Shown here piece after piece: positions 6,350 through 15,373 of a stretch of DNA of 64,000 nt. Source of the stretch: a bacterium BMS3Abin02 (GTDB taxonomy: Bacteria > Actinomycetota > Acidimicrobiia > Spongiisociales > UBA4744); NCBI GenBank assembly GCA_002897675.1, contig BDSU01000011.1, positions 62,001 through 126,000 of the forward strand. Direction: 5' to 3'. Position 1 is the stretch's first letter. Every line of letters begins with the position of its first letter. The notes under the pieces are model-generated. The model was not told the origin of the DNA. It did no database searches and saw only the letters and a list, made by a program, of their open reading frames with translations. A program made the translations under genes and the position numbers.

Positions 6350-7401
6350 GACAGCGGATCATGGGCCGTCTGCTCGCCTCCGACGTTCCGCTGGAGCGCA
6401 CGGCCGTGACCAAGGCCGCCACGGCGATGCTCAAGGACGAGGCGCCGCTCGCTTCGCCGGGGACTGTCCTTCAGATCGCCGATGCGCTCGTCGGACTGGG
6501 CCCACTCGAGGCGCTCCTGCGGGATCCTGCGGTCTCCGACGTCCTCGTGAACGGTCCCCAGGACATCTGGGTCGAACGCTCCGGCGGGCTGTCGCGCGCC
6601 GACGTCGTGTTCGCCGACGATGCCGAAATCGTCGCCGCCGTCGAACGCGTGATCGGTCCGCTCGGGCTGCGAATCGACCGGGCATCTCCGATGGTCGATG
6701 CACGTCTTCCCGACGGCAGCCGTCTCCACGCGGTCGTTCCACCTGCTGCGGTCGATGGCCCGATCCTCGCCGTTCGACGGTTCACCGCAGCCGTCCCCGA
6801 CCTCGACGCGCTCATCTCCGCCGGATCCATCCGCAGGGAAGCCTCCGAGCTGCTTCAGGCCGCGGTCGGAAATCGAGAGTCGATCGTCATCTCGGGTGGC
6901 ACCGGCACCGGCAAGACCACGCTGCTGAACATCCTGTCGACCGAGATCGCGGGATCCGAGCGGATCGTGACGGTGGAAGACGCCGCGGAATTGCGGCTGA
7001 CCGGCCATGTCGTCCGTCTCGAGGCGAGGCCCGCGAACGCAGAGGGAGCAGGGGAGGTGCCACTCCGGGAGCTCGTTCGCTCCGCTCTGCGTCTCAGACC
7101 CGATCGGATCATCCTCGGTGAGGTGAGAGGGCCCGAGGCGCTCGACATGATCACCGCCATGAACACCGGGCATCGCGGCTCGATGTCGACGGTGCATGCC
7201 AACAGTCCCGAAGAGGCGATGTGGCGTCTGGAGACACTTGCGCTCTCCGGCTCCCGACGCGTCTCCGAGGTCACGGTGCGGCGGCAACTCTTCGCAGCGA
7301 TCGACTACGTCGTCCAGGTCGAGCGCAACGCCGGGGGACGTCGAGTGGCCGCGATCGTGGAAGTCACGGGAGAAGAGCTCCATCAGGTCTATGCATGCTG
7401 A
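6340..7401 (+). CDS. tadA: TadA/CpaF-type secretion ATPase
   Basis: A 353-residue type II/IV secretion ATPase of the Tad (CpaF) branch, the hexameric motor that drives Flp pilus assembly at the inner membrane. The N-terminal domain runs to about residue 165. Walker A GGTGTGKTTLLN is near residue 187-198, the Asp box EDAAELRL follows, Walker B is RIILGEVRGPEA, and the His box is MSTVHANSPEEA. ATG 6340 is chosen over 6304 because GGGAG precedes it and it overlaps the upstream stop. It also overlaps tadB by 7 bases, so the operon is translationally coupled. Confidence 0.93.
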   Translation: MDVRQRIMGRLLASDVPLERTAVTKAATAMLKDEAPLASPGTVLQIADALVGLGPLEALLRDPAVSDVLVNGPQDIWVERSGGLSRADVVFADDAEIVAAVERVIGPLGLRIDRASPMVDARLPDGSRLHAVVPPAAVDGPILAVRRFTAAVPDLDALISAGSIRREASELLQAAVGNRESIVISGGTGTGKTTLLNILSTEIAGSERIVTVEDAAELRLTGHVVRLEARPANAEGAGEVPLRELVRSALRLRPDRIILGEVRGPEALDMITAMNTGHRGSMSTVHANSPEEAMWRLETLALSGSRRVSEVTVRRQLFAAIDYVVQVERNAGGRRVAAIVEVTGEELHQVYAC

Positions 7402-8060
7402 CGGCCACCGGTCTTGCCTGGGGGTTCGCGTCGGGGGTTCCCATTCTGGTTCTCGCGCTTGCCGGCCTGGCGGTGTACGAGCCGGGCCTGGCGCTGGGAG
7501 TGGTCGCCGGCCTGGCGCTGTTCGGCCGATATCAGGCGAGGTCCGAGGAGTACGAGGGTGCGTTCCTCCAGGCCGTCGCCGCAGAGTTGCGTGCAGGCGC
7601 GGGTTTGCGGCTCGCGCTCGCCGACGCGTCGGAGCGTGTCTCCGCAAGGCCGCTCATTTCGGTTGCCAGGCTGGCGAGGGCCGGCCGTCCCCTCGACGAG
7701 CTCGCCGACGCGCTCGCCGCCGGTCTCGAACGACACGGTGCGCTCACGGCGGCAGCGGTGCGCATCGCCGGTACCACCGGAGGCCGGGTTGCGGACACGT
7801 TCGACGAACTGGCGCTTTTGGCGGCCGAGGACATGCAGATGGAGGGAGAACGACGCGCCGCGACGGCTCAGGCCCGAATCTCCGCGTGGATTGTGGGAGG
7901 CCTGCCGGCCGCATATCTCGCGTACGCGGCAGCCGGCGGGCGACTTTCCGTGCTGTGGAACGCGGGGACGATCGGTGTGATGGTCCTCGGTGTCGGCGGT
8001 CTGTTGTTGTTGAGCGGCGTGGGGGGCATCGTGCTCATGGTCCGGAGGGCAGACCGATGA
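7395..8060 (+). CDS. tadB: TadB-like inner-membrane platform protein (T2SSF domain)
   Basis: A 221-residue membrane protein with two N-terminal helices (residues ~5-40). A cytoplasmic T2SSF/GspF helical domain follows (FLQAVAAELRAGAGLRLALAD, then LARAGRPLDELADAL), then two C-terminal helices. With TadC it forms the inner-membrane platform on which TadA acts. It is short relative to proteobacterial TadB (~300 aa) but normal for actinobacterial Tad loci. It begins inside the end of tadA and overlaps tadC by 4 bases. Confidence 0.85.
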   Translation: MLTATGLAWGFASGVPILVLALAGLAVYEPGLALGVVAGLALFGRYQARSEEYEGAFLQAVAAELRAGAGLRLALADASERVSARPLISVARLARAGRPLDELADALAAGLERHGALTAAAVRIAGTTGGRVADTFDELALLAAEDMQMEGERRAATAQARISAWIVGGLPAAYLAYAAAGGRLSVLWNAGTIGVMVLGVGGLLLLSGVGGIVLMVRRADR

Positions 8061-8584
8061 TGCTGCCGGCGCTCGTCGTCGCCGGTGTCGTCGCCTTCGC
8101 CGAGGCGATCTCGTTGCCTCCTCTCGAGGTTTCAGTCGGACGTCGTCGGGGCGCCGTCGATGTTGGAGCGACGGCCAGGATGCTGCTGATCGGGCTCAGT
8201 GCCGGTCTGTCACTCGCCTCTGCAATGGAGGTCGCAGCCGACGAGTTGGGCCCGGAGCCGGCCGCCGAGTTGCGGCTGGTGCTGCGCCGAGCTCGCGTCG
8301 TGGGACTCGCGACGGCGCTGGCGACCGCGGACGGGCTCTCCATGCGCCTGTTCCACCGGCTTGCTCGCGCCCACATGACAGGGGCGCCCACCATTGGAAC
8401 GATCGCCGCATTCATCGAGGAGCATCGGACGGCCCAACGTGCCGCAGTGCTCGAGAAGCTCCGGCGTCTTCCGGTTACGTTGACGGTTCCGTTGGCCCTG
8501 CTGATCCTTCCCGGATTCGTCCTGCTCACGCTTGGACCCACGGTTGCCAACATCGTCCAACAGCTCGTTGGAGGTTTGCTCTGA
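8057..8584 (+). CDS. tadC: TadC-like inner-membrane platform protein
   Basis: A 175-residue T2SSF-type protein. It has a short N-terminal helix, the cytoplasmic helical segment MLLIGLSAGLSLASAMEVAA, the motif HMTGAPTIGTIAAFIEEH, and two C-terminal transmembrane helices. It is the second platform protein of the Tad machine. ATG 8057 and ATG 8060 are adjacent possible starts; the first overlaps the tadB stop (ATGATG/TGA). Confidence 0.82.
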   Translation: MMLPALVVAGVVAFAEAISLPPLEVSVGRRRGAVDVGATARMLLIGLSAGLSLASAMEVAADELGPEPAAELRLVLRRARVVGLATALATADGLSMRLFHRLARAHMTGAPTIGTIAAFIEEHRTAQRAAVLEKLRRLPVTLTVPLALLILPGFVLLTLGPTVANIVQQLVGGLL

Positions 8585-8635
8585 TTCAGTTTCCCCCCGC
8601 GTCGGCCGGAAGCCGGCATCGAGAAAGGAGCATGG

Positions 8636-8818
8636 ATGCTCTGGTTGTGGAAGTGGTTCACGCTGCGAGAAGAAGGGCAAGGGACCGTCGAGTATGTGCT
8701 CGTGATCCTCGCCGCTGCGGCGATTGCACTGGCGTTGATTCAGTGGGTAAGTCATACGAGCTTGCTCCCCAGCCTGTTCGGGACCGTGTTGAAGAAGGTC
8801 ATCGGCCTGGCGAAATGA
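8636..8818 (+). CDS. flp: Flp-type pilin (DUF4244-like)
   Basis: A 60-residue prepilin. A short positively charged leader (MLWLWKWFTLREEGQ) precedes GTVEYVLVILAAAAIALALI, the hydrophobic pilin helix with the conserved Glu at position +4 or +5. Processing is expected near the Gly/Gln-Gly junction. It is the likely major pilus subunit and the counterpart of Rv3656c. AGAAAGGAG at 8620-8628 is the ribosome-binding site. No prepilin peptidase gene is visible in the window. Confidence 0.88.
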   Translation: MLWLWKWFTLREEGQGTVEYVLVILAAAAIALALIQWVSHTSLLPSLFGTVLKKVIGLAK

Positions 8819-9171
8819 GCGAGAATGGCTCGGCGGCGGTCGAGTTTGCGCTCGTGCTACCGGTGGTCCTGCTGGTTCTGCTGGCAGTGACACAGGTCGC
8901 GGTGGTTGCACGTACACAGCTCGAATTGGCGAATGCCGCACGGGAGGGCGCCAGGCGTGCCGCGACCGCTCCCGATCCTGCCGAGGCTGTCGAAGCCGTT
9001 CGGCGTGCGCTCGATCCCAAGGTCGCAGCCCGCGTGCGTGTCCAAGTGCGGCGTCCCCACGTTGTGGGGCGGCCCGCTGAGGTCACGGTCACGCTTCCCT
9101 TGCGGCTCGTCGGGCTCGCCGGCATGACGGTGCGTCTGCGATCGAGAGCGGTGATGCGTGTTGAACGATGA
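8815..9171 (+). CDS. tadE: TadE-like minor pseudopilin
   Basis: A 118-residue TadE-family protein. The N-terminus MSENGSAAVEFALVLPVVLL is the classical TadE motif (G-x-A-x-VEFALV-P-hydrophobic helix), followed by an extracytoplasmic domain beginning QLELANAAREGARRAA. It is probably a pseudopilin that is processed and helps pilus assembly. The start overlaps the flp stop by ATGA. Confidence 0.88.
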   Translation: MSENGSAAVEFALVLPVVLLVLLAVTQVAVVARTQLELANAAREGARRAATAPDPAEAVEAVRRALDPKVAARVRVQVRRPHVVGRPAEVTVTLPLRLVGLAGMTVRLRSRAVMRVER

Positions 9172-9529
9172 GGCGGGAGCGGTCACGGTCGCACTGGCCG
9201 GCGTCGTCTTTGCCGTTCTGGTCCTGGGAATTGTGATCGGAGGAACCGGGCAGGTACTCGCTGCCCGGTTCCAGGCGGCAACGGCGGCGGACGCCGCTGC
9301 GCTCGCTGCGGCATCGGCGACCTTCCGAGCGGATCCCTATGAGGAGGCGGTCCGATTCGCGGAGGCGAACGGCGCTCATCTCGTGTCCTGCGAATGCCGC
9401 CCGGATCGCTCGTGGGCGCCGAGAATCGTCGAGACCGTGACGGAAGTCACGGTGGACGTTCTTGGACTCGGGGTTCGAAGAATCAGAGCAAGGGGGCGAG
9501 CCGAATACGTGCCGCTGGCGGTGCCCTGA
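9158..9529 (+). CDS. TadG-like / Rv3654c-family helix protein
   Basis: A 123-residue protein starting at GTG 9158, overlapping tadE. It has one N-terminal transmembrane helix (VTVALAGVVFAVLVLGIVIG), then AATAADAAALAAASA, the pattern of Rv3654c/TadG-like 'secretion/DNA translocation related' proteins. It closes the tad operon, as in mycobacteria. It probably acts outside the membrane as a pilus accessory factor; the exact role is unknown. Confidence 0.8.
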   Translation: MLNDEAGAVTVALAGVVFAVLVLGIVIGGTGQVLAARFQAATAADAAALAAASATFRADPYEEAVRFAEANGAHLVSCECRPDRSWAPRIVETVTEVTVDVLGLGVRRIRARGRAEYVPLAVP

Positions 9530-9573
9530 CCGCGCCCTCGGCGCGAAGGGCATCACAACCGACCGCCCCGTGG

Positions 9574-9619
9574 TCTCGCATCGACCTGAGGTCGCGACAC
9601 GAAGTACGAAATACGTGAC
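9574..9619. repeat. Dispersed intergenic repeat, family 2, copy 1
   Basis: TCTCGCATCGACCTGAGGTC followed by GCGACACGAAGTACGAAATA and ACGTGAC. The first ~30 bases match 39234-39263 almost exactly. It lies in the 103-base gap between the convergent tad operon and the DUF1998 helicase gene. Confidence 0.6.
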
Positions 9620-9632
9620 CGAAGCGAGCCGA

Positions 9633-11930
9633 TCATCGACGGCCGGAGAGCACGGCTCGCAGGAGGCGGACTGCGCCCTGCTTGGACAGCGGTTCGTTGT
9701 AGTTGCCGCATTTCGGCGACTGGATACAGGACGGACAGCCGGACTCGCATGGACACGATTCGATGGCCGCGAGGGTCGAGCGCAGATGCCGCTCCCCGGT
9801 GGCGAAGGCGACGGGTGAGATTCCTGCCCCGCCCTGGTACGCCTCGTGGATGAAGATCGTCGCCTGCGCCGTGGCGGGGTGCATCGACGTCGAAAGACCG
9901 CCGAGATCCCAACGATCACATATCGCGAACAGGGGGAGCATCCCGATCGCGGCATGCTCCGCCGCGTGCAGACTGCCGGGGAGCTCGTTCGCGGCGATTC
10001 CGGCGGCTTCGATCACTTCATCGGGGATGGTGAACCAGACGGCGTCCGTTTCGAGCCGCACCGGCGGAAGGTCCAGCGGCTCGGTCGAGAGGATCTCTCC
10101 TGATCCGATTCTCTTTCGCCGGTAGGCAACGACCCGGCTCTCGACGAGGACGCGGCCGAGTGAATGGCGAACGGCGCCGATGCTCCTGTGCTCCACGGTG
10201 TCGAGCACTTCGAGCAGCTTCTCCTCGTGAGGCTGCGTGTACCAGTCGACTTGTGCAGGAGTCACGTGCACTTCGCGGAGTTCGGTGTCGAGCATGTCGA
10301 CCAGGTAGCTGTCTCCCTGGTGGAGGTAGACGGCACCCGGATGGGCCTGCGAGAAGACGCGCGTCTCTTCGAGCGTGCCGAGCAGCTCACCGGACGTGAT
10401 GTCGAGGATCTGGTACTGGCCACCGCCCGAACTGCGGATGCCGACCCCGGGAGCAGGACGATGGCGGCGAGCCCAGAACAGGCGGCCGTTTCGCAGCTTG
10501 AGATCGCCGGCCTCGACGAGACGGGTCGCTGCCTCCTCCACGTCGTTTCCGAGGAAGTCGCGGTCGGAGAGGTCGAGGGGAAGCTCGTACGCGGCGCACG
10601 CCGTATGTGCGTCGAGGATCGCCGGGTTGTCCGGGTTGACGACGGCCGCTTCCGACGGGCGGGTGAACAGCTCGGCCGGGTGGGTCATGAAGTACTGGTC
10701 GAGGGCGTCCTCACCACCGACGAGCACGGCAAGTGACCGGTCCTTGGATCGGCCGGCTCTTCCCGCCTGCTGCCAGAAGGAGGCGATCGTGCCGGGGAAC
10801 GTCGTGATGATCGCGGCGTCGAGCCCGCCGACGTCGATGCCGAGTTCGAGTGCATTCGTCGCCGTCACTCCGACGAGCTCTCCGGAGAACAGTGCCGCTT
10901 CGATGCGCCGCCGGTCGGAAGCCAGGTAGCCACCACGGTACGGTGCAATGCGCTTCGCCCGATCAGGATCGAGCCGGTCGGCCGTCCAGCGGTAGATCAG
11001 CTCCGTCGCCTTCCGACTGCGGGTGAATACGATCGTGTGCTCGTCCCGGCGGACCAGATCGACGAACAGATCGGTCGACTCCGACAGGGCGGAGCGACGC
11101 CGATCGTCGTCGCCCATCGGCGGATTCCACAGCGCAACGGTCTTCTCACCGGACGGTGAATCATCCCGGGAGACGACTTCGACGGGCAGCCCCGACAGGC
11201 GTTGAGCGAGCTCGCCGGGGTTGCCGATCGTTGCCGACGCGAACACGAAGGTGGGGTGCGACCCGTAGTGGGCTGCGATGCGCCGGAGCCTTCGCAGGAC
11301 GTGGGCGACATGGCTCCCGAAGATGCCCCGGAGGACGTGCAACTCGTCGACGACCACGTAGCGGAGACGCAGGAAGAAGTCGGCCCATGCCCCGTGGTTC
11401 GGCAGGATTCCGACGTGCAACATGTCCGGGTTGGTCAGCACGACGTTCGCATGGCGGCGAACCCATGCCCGGCCATCCGGTGCCGTGTCGCCGTCATAGG
11501 TGGCAGCAACCAGGCCGGGGATGCGCAGGTCCTGAAAGCTCCGCAGCTGATCCTGGGCGAGAGCTTTCGTTGGAAACAGCAGCATCGCCGAGGTGCGGGG
11601 ACTGTCGAGGATCGCCTCGACGATCGGCACCTGGTAGCCGAGCGATTTGCCCGAAGCAGTCCCGGATACCATCACCGTGCTGACGCCGGCCCGGACGTTG
11701 GCGATCGCCCGTGCCTGATGGCGGTAGAGGCGCCCGACGCCGCGTTCTGCAAGCCGCTCTCTCAGGGCACCTGCAACGGGTGGGTCGAGATCCTCGAAGA
11801 GAGCCTGGCGGGCCGGGATCGTCTCCAGATGTGCGAGTGTGCCTTCGAAGTCGGGATTCTCCGACCACGATCGGACGAGCATCTCGAACGAGGCGTCATC
11901 CGTGGAGTTCTCGCCAGGGTCGGCACTCAC
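9633..11930 (-). CDS. DEAD/DEAH-box helicase with DUF1998 (YprA/MrfA-like)
   Basis: A 765-residue superfamily 2 helicase. The Q-like motif RLYRHQARAI, motif I SGTASGKSLGYQ (near residue 90), motif II DELH, motif III SATIG, and motifs V-VI (ELGIDVGGLDA ... QQAGRAGRS) are all visible. The C-terminal DUF1998 domain has four Cys in CPCESGCPSCIQSPKCGN, a metal or Fe-S site as in Bacillus MrfA, a 3'-5' helicase of DNA repair. It is the counterpart of Rv3649. It starts at GTG 11930 and overlaps the LCP gene stop by 3 bases, so the two form an operon. Confidence 0.92.
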   Translation of the reverse strand: MSADPGENSTDDASFEMLVRSWSENPDFEGTLAHLETIPARQALFEDLDPPVAGALRERLAERGVGRLYRHQARAIANVRAGVSTVMVSGTASGKSLGYQVPIVEAILDSPRTSAMLLFPTKALAQDQLRSFQDLRIPGLVAATYDGDTAPDGRAWVRRHANVVLTNPDMLHVGILPNHGAWADFFLRLRYVVVDELHVLRGIFGSHVAHVLRRLRRIAAHYGSHPTFVFASATIGNPGELAQRLSGLPVEVVSRDDSPSGEKTVALWNPPMGDDDRRRSALSESTDLFVDLVRRDEHTIVFTRSRKATELIYRWTADRLDPDRAKRIAPYRGGYLASDRRRIEAALFSGELVGVTATNALELGIDVGGLDAAIITTFPGTIASFWQQAGRAGRSKDRSLAVLVGGEDALDQYFMTHPAELFTRPSEAAVVNPDNPAILDAHTACAAYELPLDLSDRDFLGNDVEEAATRLVEAGDLKLRNGRLFWARRHRPAPGVGIRSSGGGQYQILDITSGELLGTLEETRVFSQAHPGAVYLHQGDSYLVDMLDTELREVHVTPAQVDWYTQPHEEKLLEVLDTVEHRSIGAVRHSLGRVLVESRVVAYRRKRIGSGEILSTEPLDLPPVRLETDAVWFTIPDEVIEAAGIAANELPGSLHAAEHAAIGMLPLFAICDRWDLGGLSTSMHPATAQATIFIHEAYQGGAGISPVAFATGERHLRSTLAAIESCPCESGCPSCIQSPKCGNYNEPLSKQGAVRLLRAVLSGRR

Positions 11931-13129
11931 GGGCTGTCCAGGGTCCCGTCGGCGAGGTCTTCGAACGTCGCCACCGCATCGTCGGTCAAGCGCACGATCG
12001 AAGAACCGTTCACCGTGTCGGGGATTCCGTCGACGACGACGTTGGGTACCTGGCCCAATTCGTAGACGGCCGCGCCCATCGTCAACAGCGTCGTCGCGTC
12101 GAGGTCGGTCGCCGTGTGGCCCGTCAGGAGTTCGAGCAAGGCCGGTAGGCGGCGGACACCGAGCAGGCGCACAGCCCGAAGACCGGCCAGCATCACGAGG
12201 CCTTGATCGAAGCTTCTGGTGAAGTCGCCACCGCGGAGGTGGCGATTGCGGGAGAATGCAAGCGCTGCAGCTCCGTCGAACATCTGCTCTCCCGGCTGGA
12301 AGAACGCTCGTGAGGCCTTGTCCGCCATGGCGAACGGTACGTCGAAGACGAACCCGCCGAAGCTGTTCACGAGGCCCGTGAATCCCTGAAACCCGGTCAG
12401 GACATAGCCATCGACCGGGAGGGAGGTCAGCTCGCGGGTGGTGGCGAGCAGCATGTCGACATCGCGGCGGGAGAGAACAGACGTGAGCTTGTCTGTGAGC
12501 CCGTCGGGCGTCGTGACGTAGGAATCACGTGGGATCCCTACGATCGCTCCAGTCCCGGACGAAGGAGTCATCGCAACGATGTGCAAGCTGTCCGCCCTCG
12601 CTCGGAGCGGGTTCTCGCCCGGTCTGGCGTCGGAACCGACGACGAGAAGAAACTTCGGCTCGTCGCCGTAGGAGGCGGGCAGGCCGAAGCGGGCCAACTT
12701 CGCGCCGACGATTCTCCACACCGGGTCGGCGACGGCCAGAATCACGTCGTCGCCGGCGGTGATCACTGCGATCGGTGTGTCGAGGACCTCGCCGAGCCCG
12801 GCTGCGGCGCGAATCGTGAGCCGGCCCTCTCCCGGGACCAGGTTCTCGACGAGGGTGTCCAGTCCGGGCGGGAGGTCGAGGGGAGGCGACGACGAGGTGT
12901 GGGCGTCGATGTAGAGATCCTTGACGAGCTCGGCGAGGGGCTCCGGCACCCCGCTCAGGTAGAGCCTGACGGTGGGAGGTGGTTCAGTCGTCGTCGTCGT
13001 GGTCGGAACTGCCGTTGTGGTAGGCGCGATCGTCGTCACCGGTGGGCGCGCCGTCGTCGCGACAGGAGTCGATGAGCACGCGCCGAAGACCAGCGCAGAA
13101 GTGACAGCGAGCGCGATCGTGCGAACCAT
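11927..13129 (-). CDS. LytR-CpsA-Psr (LCP) family lipoprotein
   Basis: A 400-residue LCP-domain protein. It has a lipoprotein signal peptide (ALVFGACSS), a Thr/Pro-rich linker (residues ~20-50), an N-terminal extension with no recognised domain, then the LCP domain from about residue 150. There, LLVVGSDARPGENPLRARAD and IVGIPRDSYV carry the conserved Asp/Arg residues that bind polyprenyl pyrophosphate. The family transfers glycopolymers to peptidoglycan outside the membrane. It is the first gene of a two-gene operon with the DUF1998 helicase. Confidence 0.85.
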   Translation of the reverse strand: MVRTIALAVTSALVFGACSSTPVATTARPPVTTIAPTTTAVPTTTTTTEPPPTVRLYLSGVPEPLAELVKDLYIDAHTSSSPPLDLPPGLDTLVENLVPGEGRLTIRAAAGLGEVLDTPIAVITAGDDVILAVADPVWRIVGAKLARFGLPASYGDEPKFLLVVGSDARPGENPLRARADSLHIVAMTPSSGTGAIVGIPRDSYVTTPDGLTDKLTSVLSRRDVDMLLATTRELTSLPVDGYVLTGFQGFTGLVNSFGGFVFDVPFAMADKASRAFFQPGEQMFDGAAALAFSRNRHLRGGDFTRSFDQGLVMLAGLRAVRLLGVRRLPALLELLTGHTATDLDATTLLTMGAAVYELGQVPNVVVDGIPDTVNGSSIVRLTDDAVATFEDLADGTLDSP

Positions 13130-13219
13130 TGATCAGGGATCGTACCGGTCCCATTGGGGGGTGAGCCGCCGGGTTCGTATACTCGCCTCCATTCGGTCAC
13201 ACGGGGAGGAGAGACGCTG

Positions 13220-15286
13220 ATGGCAGAAACGTCCTTTGTCTACGCGGCAATAGTGAGCGCATTCCTCGCGCTGGCGCTTGCAGTGTTCTACTCGAAGCAG
13301 GTTCTCGCCGCTCCACGCGGCAACGCTCGAATGGTCGAGATCTCAGACGCGATCCGCGAAGGAGCGATGGCGTTCCTGCGACGTGAGTACACGTGGGTCG
13401 CAGTGTTCGTCGTACTGATGGCGGGCCTGATCGCGACGCTTCTCCCATGGGGACGACCGTGGGGCGCCCTCGCGTACATCTTCGGTGCCTTCCTCTCCGC
13501 ATCGGCGGGATTCGTCGGGATGCGCGTTGCGACGGCGGCGAACAGTCGCACAACGGAAGCCGCCCGCACGGGAGGCATCACTGCCGCGCTGCCCCTCGCG
13601 TTCCGGGGCGGAGCAGTGATGGGCTTCACGGTTGCCGGTCTCGGTCTGACCGGTGTCGGGCTTGGATACCTCGTCTTCAGGGTGTGGCTCAACGTCGACG
13701 GATGGGCCGACATCGTGACGGCCATCGGCCTGGGGGCATCTTCGATTGCCCTGTTCGCAAGGGTCGGTGGCGGCATCTTCACGAAAGCGGCAGATATGGC
13801 TGCCGACCTCGTGGGGAAGCTCGAGGCCGGAATCCCCGAGGACGACGCTCGCAACCCTGCGGTGATTGCCGACAACGTCGGGGACAATGTCGGCGATACC
13901 GCCGGCATGGGAGCCGACCTCTATGAGAGTTACGTCGGTTCACTCGTGGCCCCCATTGTCTACTCGGCGATCGTTTTCACGTCTGCCGGGTTCAAAGATC
14001 GGGCAATCGTCTTCCCTCTTGCCGTTGCGGCAGTGGGGATGCTCGCGTCGATCATCGGCTCGTTCTTCGTTCGGGTCCGCGACGAGGGACATCCTGCAGC
14101 CGGCCTGCACCGGGGCACGTACCTGGCGGCCGTTCTCACGGCATTCGGCACGCTGGGCCTCGCCTACTGGGTGTTCGGAGGAGCCGACGGAGTGAAGAAT
14201 CCGCTCGGTGTCTTCCTCGCCGTGTTCGTCGGGCTCCTGGTCGGGCTGGCGATCGGCCAGATCTCGGAGTGGTTCACCTCTGACCACTACAGGGTCGTGA
14301 AGGAGATCGCGCGCCAGGCCCAAACGGGGCCGGCGACCGTGATCCTCTCGGGTATCTCGGAAGGGATGCGTTCCTCCGCATTCAGTGTGATCGTCGTCGC
14401 GGCCGGGATCGGCGGCGCCTACTGGGCCGGTGATTGGGGGCTCGGAGCAGGAGGCGGTGTCTACGGAATCGCGGTTGCGGCAATTGGTGTGCTCGCCACG
14501 CTGGGCATCACCGTTTCCGTCGACGCCTACGGGCCGATTGCCGACAACGCCGGTGGGATCGCCGAAATGGCCGGGTTGCCTCCCGAGGTTCGCAAGGCCA
14601 CGGATGCCCTCGATTCGCTCGGAAATACGACCGCAGCAATCGCCAAAGGATTCGCGATCGGATCTGCCGCCGTGACGGCACTTGCGTTGTTCTCGGCGTT
14701 CGTTCAGGCGGTGAAACTCACCGAGATCAACATCATGGACGTCGGGACCATGATCGGCCTGTTCCTCGGCGGAATGTTCCCATTCCTGTTCGCGGCGCTG
14801 ACACTCAATGCCGTCGGTCGGTCGGCCTTTCGCATGATCGAGGAGGTTCGCCGTCAGTTCAGGGAGATCCCCGGGTTGCGTGAAGGCAAGGAGGGGGTCA
14901 AGCCTGAGTACGCGAAGTGTGTCGACATTGCAACGGCCGGCGCGTTGCGCGAGATGATCCTGCCAGGTGCTCTGGCAATCGTGCTTCCGCTCTCCATCGG
15001 GTTCGTCAACACGGAAGCCCTCGGAGGCTTCCTCGCGGGAGCTCTCGTCGTCGGATTCCTGCTCGCCATCTACATGACGAACGCCGGTGGTGCTTGGGAC
15101 AACGCCAAGAAGTTCATCGAGGCCGGAGCGTTCGGCGGGAAGGGTTCCGACGCGCACTACGCAGCGGTCATCGGGGACACGGTGGGCGACCCGTTCAAGG
15201 ATACGACCGGTCCTGCGATGAACATCATGATCAAGGTGATGACAATCGTCAGCCTGATCTTCGCTTCGGCGTTCCTTCGTTGGTGA
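13220..15286 (+). CDS. hppA: Membrane-bound H+-translocating pyrophosphatase
   Basis: A 688-residue, multi-helix membrane pyrophosphatase that couples PPi hydrolysis to ion pumping. The substrate-binding signature DNVGDNVGDTAGMGADLYES is near residues 224-243, with a second acidic loop GDTVGDPFKDTTGP near the C-terminus. The residue that decides K+ dependence lies in GNTTAAIAKG; Ala at the diagnostic site (Lys in K+-independent enzymes) suggests the K+-dependent type. ATG 13220 is preceded by GGGGAGGAGAG. It is a single gene between the divergent LCP gene and the tandem phosphatase. Confidence 0.95.
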   Translation: MAETSFVYAAIVSAFLALALAVFYSKQVLAAPRGNARMVEISDAIREGAMAFLRREYTWVAVFVVLMAGLIATLLPWGRPWGALAYIFGAFLSASAGFVGMRVATAANSRTTEAARTGGITAALPLAFRGGAVMGFTVAGLGLTGVGLGYLVFRVWLNVDGWADIVTAIGLGASSIALFARVGGGIFTKAADMAADLVGKLEAGIPEDDARNPAVIADNVGDNVGDTAGMGADLYESYVGSLVAPIVYSAIVFTSAGFKDRAIVFPLAVAAVGMLASIIGSFFVRVRDEGHPAAGLHRGTYLAAVLTAFGTLGLAYWVFGGADGVKNPLGVFLAVFVGLLVGLAIGQISEWFTSDHYRVVKEIARQAQTGPATVILSGISEGMRSSAFSVIVVAAGIGGAYWAGDWGLGAGGGVYGIAVAAIGVLATLGITVSVDAYGPIADNAGGIAEMAGLPPEVRKATDALDSLGNTTAAIAKGFAIGSAAVTALALFSAFVQAVKLTEINIMDVGTMIGLFLGGMFPFLFAALTLNAVGRSAFRMIEEVRRQFREIPGLREGKEGVKPEYAKCVDIATAGALREMILPGALAIVLPLSIGFVNTEALGGFLAGALVVGFLLAIYMTNAGGAWDNAKKFIEAGAFGGKGSDAHYAAVIGDTVGDPFKDTTGPAMNIMIKVMTIVSLIFASAFLRW

Positions 15287-15373
15287 CACCCGGCCGGTGG
15301 TGGGCCTCGAACGAGTCCCGCACGAGTCGAGTCGGGCGAGGTGGTGTCGCTGCCCGCCTATCCTTGCTCTTCA

